Positions 6,478 through 11,235 of a DNA stretch of 11,235 bases are shown piece by piece. Positions within the stretch are counted from its first letter, which is position 1. Each line of letters starts with the position of its first letter. Origin of the DNA: Dunaliella salina (Eukaryota > Chlorophyta > Chlorophyceae > Chlamydomonadales > Dunaliellaceae); assembly GCA_002284615.2 (NCBI GenBank), contig MU069529.1, forward strand, positions 91,412 through 102,646, given 5' to 3'. A program made the position numbers and the translations under genes. The notes beneath the pieces are model-generated. The model was not told the DNA's origin. It searched no databases and worked only from the letters and a program-made list of their open reading frames with translations.

Positions 6478-6599
6478 CGAAAGATATTTATTAAAAATAG
6501 ACAACCTAATGAAATAAGTACATTGTGCAAAAGCATGCCTGGTCTGTACAGTATCATGGGTGACCCATCTTTTAATGGGAAGGGGAATGCAATCAATTT
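6478..6599. other. Spacer between the 3' ends of L1 and L2
   Basis: AT-rich sequence of uncertain origin, either host DNA or unrecognised L2 3' UTR. ATGGGTGACCCAT at 6555-6567 is an interrupted palindrome with 6-bp arms. No gene is seen. Confidence 0.4.
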
Positions 6600-6638
6600 T
6601 TGGTCACCTTGTGTCTTCACGGTATGAAAAAGAGAAAG

Positions 6639-7190
6639 CTAATGTGGATCTGGAGGGTTACTAGAAGCACCTGGCTCTAGAACCTGGCTGTGGGAAGTAT
6701 TCTTGTTTTGAATGGCGCGGCGTGTGGAGACTAGTTTGTGGGCACATTGAACAGAATGGGCATGAAGTTGTTGAGCAAGCTTCAAGGCCCGCTGGTGATC
6801 CAATCCTAGTTATTTGAGTTGCTTCAGGGTATGCTCAGTGGAAATAGTTCCACCTACACCCAGGAGAATAAAGTGAATTGTAACGGCTTTAGCGTTAAAA
6901 AGTTTACATAGGTCTGCATGCTGCTGCTTTGCCGCGTTGAACTGATGCTCTGGCCTTGTGTCTTCACAGAACTTGATTTCTATCAGGTGCACATGACGTT
7001 CATTTGCATAAGTTTATGGTGTTTCCCCATGCTAGTTCTGGTGGTCGTCTGTGGGGAGCTGCGCAAAGCGTGATGGGAATGGGTTGGAGGACTCCTTCGG
7101 AATACTATTAGGAGTATGTTTGGTATTAAATGAGGTAATCAAAATAGCATCTGGTCGACTTGAGTTGAGTCTTTCCTCTCTTGAAGATTA
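6639..7190 (-). pseudogene. L2 restriction-like endonuclease remnant
   Basis: The RPDA codons are at 7157-7146, out of frame with the upstream part. HLIEIKFCEDTRPEHQFNAA starts just inside 6992, giving Glu (6980-6978) and Lys (6974-6972) of E-x-K. TIHFILLGVGGTISTEHTL follows. A TAA replaces a Lys codon before LGLDHQRA, and the frame then continues through CAHKLVSTRRAIQNKNT and VLEPGASSNPPDPH to TAG at 6641-6639. It is the same nuclease domain as in L1 and L3, with the element's original C-terminus preserved. Confidence 0.75.
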
Positions 7191-7596
7191 CGAGGGAAGA
7201 AGTATGTAGGTATAGTTCTGTTGGAGGCATGTCTAGGGAGTTGGAGGTTGAGTTGTGCAACTTTAAGCTTCCTATGTTCTAGGGGGTTGGAGGTCGTGTT
7301 GTGCAACTTTAAGCTTTTTATGTCTGTGTGTACTGGGCCTGCCTCCAAAGGGCATTTGCTGAGGGCTTTGTAACCATTCTCCCTGAAATGGTATGGCATT
7401 CAGTTCTCATGTTGGAGATGATATGGTTCTGGCAGCCTGAGAGCATGTGGAGTGCGCTGTCAAATTGATGGCAGCCTAGAAGGGGGCACATTGGGTCAGT
7501 AGACATTTTTAAACAGACTGAATGTGTTTGATTGTAGAGGGTGCCTTTGCGATACTGCAGGATGGTACGCATCATGGGTACAGAAATGTTACGCAT
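7191..7596 (-). pseudogene. L2 CCHC zinc-knuckle region remnant
   Basis: From 7596 the frame reads RNISVPMMRTILQYRKGTL, then CPLLGC-HQFDSAL-H-MLSG-C, an intact C-x4-C-x7-H-x4-C knuckle. This resembles the CCHC knuckle that precedes the endonuclease in RLE-type LINEs, where it is thought to help bind nucleic acid. The frame changes near 7385 to ALSKCPLEAGPVHTDI, passes through the 46-bp duplication and ends in SNRTIPTYFFPRNLQER before the next frameshift. Confidence 0.7.
7232..7323 (-). repeat. 46-bp tandem duplication inside L2
   Basis: TCTAGGGAGTTGGAGGTTGA at 7232 recurs at 7278 with few changes; both copies contain TTGTGCAACTTTAAGCTT. L1 and L3 have one copy or none, so the event is private to L2. 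46 is not a multiple of three and shifts the frame. Confidence 0.88.
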
Positions 7597-7618
7597 TTTT
7601 CAAGGCATTGCTAACTCT

Positions 7619-7948
7619 TTATTTATGCGGTATTAAGTTCTGATAGTAGGAGTAGTAACGTGTTTTGGCATATCCAAGTTTGTGTTTAGAATGCGTGTGG
7701 GATTTGAGAGCATCTTGAAGGTTAGGGAGAAAGGTGAGCTTAGGAGCAGGTGGGGGACCTGTAGATGTAACTGCGGCATGCACTCTTTGTTCTTCCTTGG
7801 CTAGCCACAAAGTTTGTGTAAATGGATTTCCACCAGGACCTGCACCGGGGATTTCAGCGTCTGCCACACAGTTGTTGGCTTGCTGTGCCTGATGTTTTGC
7901 AAGAGCATCTGCACATTGATTTCCGGCGATGCAAGCATTGGCCTTCAT
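7619..7948 (-). pseudogene. L2 RNase H end and following linker
   Basis: From 7948 the frame reads KANACIAGNQCADALAKHQA, the last RNase H motif, where L1 has NSHAGIAGNECADALA: the catalytic His is lost and Glu became Gln. A linker follows (GPGGNPFTQTLWLAKEEQ, LTFLPNLQDALKSHTHSKHK, YYSYYQNLIPHK) and ends at a stop near 7619. Most of this linker is missing from L1 through a deletion. Confidence 0.65.
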
Positions 7949-8395
7949 TTTGTAAAATTGAATTTGGCTTGAGAGTTTCTACTGAGAGATAAAGTCATTT
8001 TAAGGACGTCTTCTTGATTATGCTTCAGGTTTTCTCAAGGTAATGAAGTTGTTTACGTACTTGTTCGAGAGAGGTGAGGCTGTCTGATGCAATGTCTGCA
8101 TATTTGGTAAAGATAGCAGCAGCAATTGCTGCTAATTCAGCTCTAGTGATGGTTTTAGTGATCCCAGCACCATTTGGTTCTACAAAGTGCTTGCTGTCAG
8201 TAAGTGCGTCGGAATGTTGGATTTCATTACAAGACCGTTACTAGCCGGTGGGCAGTAGACGCCTGCCCCAATTTCTTGCTTACCATGATGGGCAAAGCAG
8301 CTGCTATCTGTGTGTGCCCATGTCCTCCAGTCAACAACTTTGAAAGTCAGGAGAGCACTGATTGGCTGGGCACCAAGTCTGTATCTTGGATACAC
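7949..8395 (-). pseudogene. L2 RNase H remnant
   Basis: The frame from 8395 reads ALLTFKVVDWRTWAHTDSSC and GAGVYCPP, then meets a 44-bp insertion (about 8202-8245). Beyond it another frame gives FVEPNGAGITKTITRAELAA and YADIASDSLTSL, then a TGA. The Asp-Glu-Asp acidics can be found, with TDSS in place of TDGS. The domain is broken by frameshift and stops. Confidence 0.7.
8202..8245 (-). other. 44-bp insertion private to L2
   Basis: Between GTCTACTGCCCACC and GACAGCAAG (minus strand) L2 is 44 bp longer than L1, which reads from GTCTACTGCCCGCCCACTGA straight into AAGCAAG. The extra sequence shows no terminal repeats and no clear target duplication. It could be filler DNA from break repair. Confidence 0.6.
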
Positions 8396-8433
8396 ATCTG
8401 TGAAGTGCTAGGGTACATGGAGACGTGTTGTTT

Positions 8434-9130
8434 TTAAAATGGGAGGCGTTGTAGTTCACTGAAACCTGGCATGTGAGCATGCATGGGATTTAGGACAGTG
8501 TGGCTGCTGACACTCTTGGGCTTCCATTCTGTGGCTTCTTTCAAATCTCCTGCTAGGCCCTGTAGCCAGTCTTTGTTATGGTTGTTGAGATGGACTCGAG
8601 CTGTAGTGTTCCAATCAGCAAAGGAGAGAGGTACAAGGGAAAAAGAAGGAACAGGGTACAAGATACAAAGATTCCATGTATGCTTAGGTCGAGGTATCTC
8701 TTGGTTAGGGAGGAATTGAGGGGCACTGTAGTTTAGGTTTCCTCGAGGTATGGTTCCCAGGTCGTAGCAGAGGTGGGGTAAGGCAGTGACAAGTCTGGAA
8801 TAGGGGTTGGTTATCATGTTCTTACCCAGGCCGGAAGGAACATGAATGTAGCGGTGGCCTCTGTGTTGAGAATGGCAGAGTAAATGGATATGTTGCAAAG
8901 CTTGAGCCATAATTCCCTCACCATAAATGGGATAGCAAATTGAGAAGCCTGAGGATTTGGGTGAGAAGGCATTATGCATTGCATCTAAGAGGGTGTCTCG
9001 GAAGTCCGCACTCAAATAGTCCTGGTGTTGTGGGTTGTGGTCTAGTGGGGAGGCCATTTTTTCTTGGGCCACCAAAGCCCATTTTTGGAGGGCCGTATAA
9101 TTGCAATTATGAGTTGTGAGTTGGGAAGGC
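8434..9130 (-). pseudogene. L2 PCIF1/CAPAM-like methyltransferase-domain remnant and linker
   Basis: Beginning near 9115 on the minus strand the frame reads YTALQKWALVAQEKMASPLD (ASPLD at 9054-9040), DYLSADFRDTLLDA, SGFSICYPIYGEGIMAQAL (YPIY at 8934-8923), a hydrophobic strand with HVPSGLGKNMITNPYSRL, PHLCYDLGTIP, FADWNTTARVHLNNHNKDWL, and stops at 8434. More than 200 codons are continuous, the longest clean stretch of this domain in the window. The order ASPL(N/D), then Ser-Ala-Asp, then a catalytic-type tetrapeptide and a hydrophobic strand resembles PCIF1-family methyltransferases. The tetrapeptide is YPIY rather than NPPF, so activity is doubtful. Family membership is inferred from motif order only. 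Confidence 0.5.
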
Positions 9131-9199
9131 TCGTGAAAAAGAGTCTCTGATTTTATTGCTAGAGTACTTCCTTTTTAGCATGAATTTGCGGGAAAGAAG

Positions 9200-9790
9200 T
9201 CACTGCAGCTCAGTTGCAAAGCTGCCTGGAGCTGGTGTAATTTTCTCGTGCATACCAGCAAGCTTGACCCCATGAAAAGCCCTGTTGAGGATTTGGAAAC
9301 AGCTAGGGGATATCATTCCAGCACGTTTTCCTTGAGTATTACATATGCAAGCCATGTGTGCCGTGTAGATTTCTGGGAGAATGAGAGTGGGTGGAGTAGG
9401 AGGGGAACGGCTGTGGGATCCTGTGTCTGATGGTGCTGGATGAGGGGGTTGCTGGTCCGTGTACTTCATGAGGTCAACCTCGCGCAGCCAATATTTGCAT
9501 GAGCCTGTAGTTTTTATGTCTGCTTGTGGACTAGTGGGGTTTGTATCAAATGTGGTTTTATTGCGCAATTCTGTGTCCAATTTCTGCTGCCACACATTGG
9601 TTTCATAAGGTTTTGCAAAGCCCTGTCTTTCCAGATTTGAGAGGGTAGAATCTGCTGTGGTTGTTGAGAGATTAGGCTTGCTCTGTTGTGCTTCAAACTT
9701 AAGCAAGCACTCTTTAAATTTAGGCTATGTCTCCTGTAAATCCTCCGATTCCCAGGAGGGCTTCCAAGCGACCTTCCTGAGTTATTGTTT
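9200..9790 (-). pseudogene. L2 N-terminal coding remnant
   Basis: The frame down from 9706 reads KFEAQQSKPNLSTTTADST, NVWQQKLDTELRNKTT, TGSCKYWLREVDLMKYTDQ, YTAHMACICNTQGKR and GSFATELQ before a TGA that replaces the Gly codon of L1. In the same frame upstream, past a TAG, WKPSWESEDLQET and PKFKECLL can be read up to about 9790. This extends the protein beyond what L1 preserves. No known domain is recognised. Confidence 0.6.
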
Positions 9791-10049
9791 ACTCTGCCGC
9801 TCTTTTTAAATTTTTCAGGCATCATTCAGGCTTGGACTGGCATGTCACGCAATATTTTTGTCCTTGCTATATTGCTGTCAGATCTCCAGATTGGCGGTTG
9901 GTAGTTGAACCTGATATTTATGATGGCTGAAAGACTGGCAAGGCCAGTATTGAAGATACCTATCTCCGGCATTGATTTTGGTCGTATTCAGTACTCACCT
10001 TTGAAGAAGACGCCTCAGTGAGTATGTCCGGCTAAGGCCACCAGCCCTT

Positions 10050-10059
10050 GGGGAGGGGA
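10050..10059 (+). promoter_or_regulatory. Polypurine tract, inverted copy
   Basis: GGGGAGGGGA in the left arm precedes CTGGTGTGGCGACCC. It is the inverted twin of the tract at 10240-10249. If this is an LTR-element end, it would be the plus-strand primer site. Confidence 0.45.
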
Positions 10060-10111
10060 CTGGTGTGGCGACCCAAAGTGTGGTAACGTGTCGTGTTTGT
10101 CAGGTTCCAGT

Positions 10112-10165
10112 CAGGAAATCAACCAGGAATTTGGCCAGCAGGAAATCAACCAGGAATTTGGCCAG
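10112..10165. repeat. Perfect 27-bp tandem duplication at palindrome centre
   Basis: 10112-10138 and 10139-10165 are identical (CAGGAAATCAACCAGG...GGCCAG). Either copy can pair with the start of the right arm (10166 onward, one mismatch), so the hairpin tip can slide between two registers. Confidence 0.92.
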
Positions 10166-10239
10166 CAAATTCCTGGCTGATTTCCTGACTGGAACCTGAC
10201 AGACACGACACGTTACCACACTTTGGGTCACCACACCAG

Positions 10240-10249
10240 TCCCCTCCCC
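10240..10249 (-). promoter_or_regulatory. Putative polypurine tract
   Basis: GGGGAGGGGA on the minus strand sits immediately upstream of a possible LTR start (TGTGGTGACCC after a few bases). In LTR retroelements such a tract resists RNase H and primes plus-strand DNA synthesis. Confidence 0.45.
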
Positions 10250-10484
10250 AAGGGCTGGTGGCCTTAGCCGGACATACTCACTGAGGCGTCTTCTTCAAAG
10301 GTGAGTACTGAATACAACCAAAATCAATGCCGGAGATAGGTGTCTTCAATACTGGCCTTGCCAGTCTTTCAGCCATCATAAATATCAGGTTCAACTACCA
10401 ACCGCCAATATGGAGATCTGACAGCAATATAGCAAGGACAATAATATTGCGCGACAGCTGTCATGCCATATAGCTGAGGCATCT

Positions 10485-10577
10485 GTTTCACCAACTTCGT
10501 TTGGCTATCCACTACCCCCCTGATTGAAGAGGTTGTGCATGCAAGCGCTGAAATCACACACTACTAGTTGGTGAAAC
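10485..10577. repeat. 12-bp inverted repeat flanking 69 bp
   Basis: GTTTCACCAACT at 10485-10496 and its exact reverse complement at 10566-10577 enclose 69 bp with no gene. It lies in the 3' non-coding part of the PHD element, just outside the big palindrome. Confidence 0.7.
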
Positions 10578-10672
10578 TGTGGCTCCATAAAACCCCCTTC
10601 CCAGACCAGACCAAGCTGTCTCCAAACCCCCCAGACCTTTGCCCAACCATACCCTGCTGTATCACCCAATCC

Positions 10673-10693
10673 GCTGCTGCTGCTGCTGCTGCT
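10673..10693 (-). repeat. (AGC)7 trinucleotide repeat
   Basis: Seven perfect GCT triplets on the plus strand, read as AGC on the minus strand, begin immediately after the TGA of the PHD reading frame. If the stop were suppressed they would encode a short poly-Ser tail. Confidence 0.9.
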
Positions 10694-11235
10694 TCAAGCC
10701 CGGCTGCGGACACTCGGCATCAGGCGATTCCTAACTTCCACTCCACTCATGGTCATGCTGCTGCCGTCTTCAAATCTGACCCGGAAACACTTCAACCCAG
10801 CTCCTGCTCCCAAGTAGGGCACTTTCCCCAGTCTGCTCTTCAGCTGTCCTCCCTGCTTGTCCTTGTGGGCCACCGTGCGGCCTTCAAAAGCTGCCAGCTC
10901 CTGACTCCTCCTGCGAGATACCGCATCTTGGAATAAAGGTACAGGACGTCCTCTTAGCAGCTGTCCAGGCGCAGGCACTTGGTTTTTGCGCACAGCTCTC
11001 AGATCAGCCATAGATACTCCATCAGCAATACATCTTGGGCACAACCAGTCACCGCGTGGTATGCTTTGCAAGGGAGGCTGTAGGCACATGGTGTGCCAAC
11101 CAGTTCCACACCCATCACAAAGCAGCATTTTGTCCTCTTTGTCCACAAAGGCGCATACTTCACATGCTAAATTCATGTCAGGGCGAGCCAGTGTATGATC
11201 AATTGTGGGGTCAATTCCAGGCAAGTGACAGGGAG
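10694..11235 (-). CDS. PHD-finger protein, partial at the window edge
   Basis: The frame is open to the edge of the window and stops with TGA at 10696-10694. The first ATG is at 11176-11174, giving at least 160 residues, but upstream codons are also open, so this is probably the C-terminal part of a longer protein. Counting from that ATG, a complete C4HC3 PHD finger has Cys5, Cys8, Cys20, Cys23, His28, Cys31, Cys46 and Cys49, with MLLCDGCGTGWHTMC and the conserved Trp before the last Cys pair (DWLCPRC). PHD fingers usually read histone H3 tails. A basic linker follows, then LKCFRVRFEDGSSMTMSG, which looks like a strand pair of a Tudor/SH3-like barrel, and then the C-terminus. Similar PHD-plus-barrel tails occur, as I recall, in mobile-element proteins of Chlamydomonadales. 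The downstream polypurine tract supports a retroelement origin; a host chromatin protein is the alternative. Confidence 0.75.
   Translation of the reverse strand, partial: PCHLPGIDPTIDHTLARPDMNLACEVCAFVDKEDKMLLCDGCGTGWHTMCLQPPLQSIPRGDWLCPRCIADGVSMADLRAVRKNQVPAPGQLLRGRPVPLFQDAVSRRRSQELAAFEGRTVAHKDKQGGQLKSRLGKVPYLGAGAGLKCFRVRFEDGSSMTMSGVEVRNRLMPSVRSRA

Larger units (their letters stand above)
6600..9837 (-). mobile_element. L2: decayed non-LTR retroelement, tail to tail with L1
   Basis: Reading on the minus strand from 9837 down, L2 carries the same blocks in the same order as L1. It ends in SNPPDPH with stop TAG at 6641-6639 and a short 3' UTR, of which about 6614-6638 matches L1. Its gene is broken by frameshifts, stop codons, a 46-bp tandem duplication and a 44-bp insertion. 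It keeps about 270 bp that L1 lost and the intact CCHC knuckle. The (CTTTT)n tail seen on L1 and L3 is absent. The 5' side ends where the palindrome at 9838 begins, so the junction may be a deletion or rearrangement point. Confidence 0.8.
9838..10468. repeat. ~630-bp palindrome with ~300-bp near-identical arms
   Basis: 9838-10138 and 10166-10468 are inverted copies. By eye they differ by about eight substitutions plus a 7-bp indel near the outer end (the right arm has ACAGCTG extra in minus-strand reading). The centre (10139-10165) is a second copy of the last 27 bp of the left arm. At the outer ends TGGCATG (9838-9844) faces CATGCCA (10462-10468); beyond that the similarity fades. No flanking target-site duplication was found. 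The right arm joins smoothly to the retroelement 3' end at 10469-11235, so the left arm is probably an inverted duplicate of it, not half of an independent foldback transposon. Confidence 0.93.
10166..11235 (-). mobile_element. 3' end of a probable LTR (Ty3/gypsy-like) retroelement
   Basis: Reading the minus strand from the window edge: a PHD-finger coding region (to 10694), an AGC trinucleotide tract, a non-coding spacer of about 420 bp, a polypurine tract (10249-10240) and then CTGGTGTGGTGACCC, which could hold the TG of an LTR start. About 70 bp later the sequence turns back on itself. A polypurine tract directly before a TG start is the hallmark of an LTR-element 3' end. No integrase or reverse transcriptase lies in the window, so the class is inferred. 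A cellular PHD gene next to an unrelated repeat remains possible. Confidence 0.45.

Noticed and set aside
9838..10468. Independent MITE or foldback transposon
   Set aside because: No target-site duplication was found, the right arm is continuous with the PHD element and contains a polypurine tract, and the outer ends fade; an inverted duplicate of an LTR-element end fits better.
10369..10557. Minus-strand frame of 62 codons crossing the outer edge of the palindrome
   Set aside because: It could be a remnant of the retroelement 3' region, but it shows no known motif and stop codons precede it; too weak for a gene call.

Overview
This window looks like repeat-dominated nuclear DNA of a eukaryote. 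It is most likely a chlorophyte green alga of the Chlamydomonadales type. That assignment rests on the protein families of the mobile elements: a retroelement tail with RNase H, a CCHC knuckle and a restriction-like endonuclease, plus a PHD-finger module. I recall both from such algal genomes; it is not a database result. No bacterial operon, RNA gene or intact cellular gene could be supported. Almost everything recognisable is a mobile element or a tandem repeat.

Layout. 1-345 is a minisatellite with an alternating A-B structure (about 97 bp per dimer). 346-772 is unassigned. 773-1470 is a GT-rich minisatellite whose core (873-1079) is built on an 18-bp unit. 1471-2829 has no gene I can defend. 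About 2830-6477 (+) is L1, a decayed, 5'-truncated non-LTR retroelement. It is split near its 3' end by L3 (5455-6290, +), a younger 5'-truncated copy of a related subfamily, flanked by a 13-bp target-site duplication. L3 keeps an open 202-codon reading frame and carries a perfect 21-bp-stem hairpin that runs into a minisatellite. About 6600-9837 (-) is L2, a second decayed copy of the L1 family, placed tail to tail with L1. 9838-10468 is a near-perfect inverted repeat with arms of about 300 bp. 10166-11235 (-) looks like the 3' end of an LTR retroelement: a PHD-finger coding region, a spacer, a polypurine tract and the start of an LTR. The other arm of the palindrome is an inverted copy of that 3' end.

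How the parts relate. L1 and L2 encode, in order, an N-terminal region, a domain whose motif order resembles PCIF1/CAPAM N6-adenosine methyltransferases, an RNase H, a CCHC knuckle and a PD-(D/E)XK-type endonuclease. No reverse transcriptase is visible, which fits 5' truncation. The two copies carry different lesions, so each serves as a reference for the other: L2 preserves the empty site for L3 and the segment deleted from L1, and L1 shows that L2 carries a 44-bp insertion. The most interesting points are the methyltransferase-like domain inside a retroelement, the hairpin-seeded minisatellite in the L3 3' UTR, and the palindromised LTR-element end.
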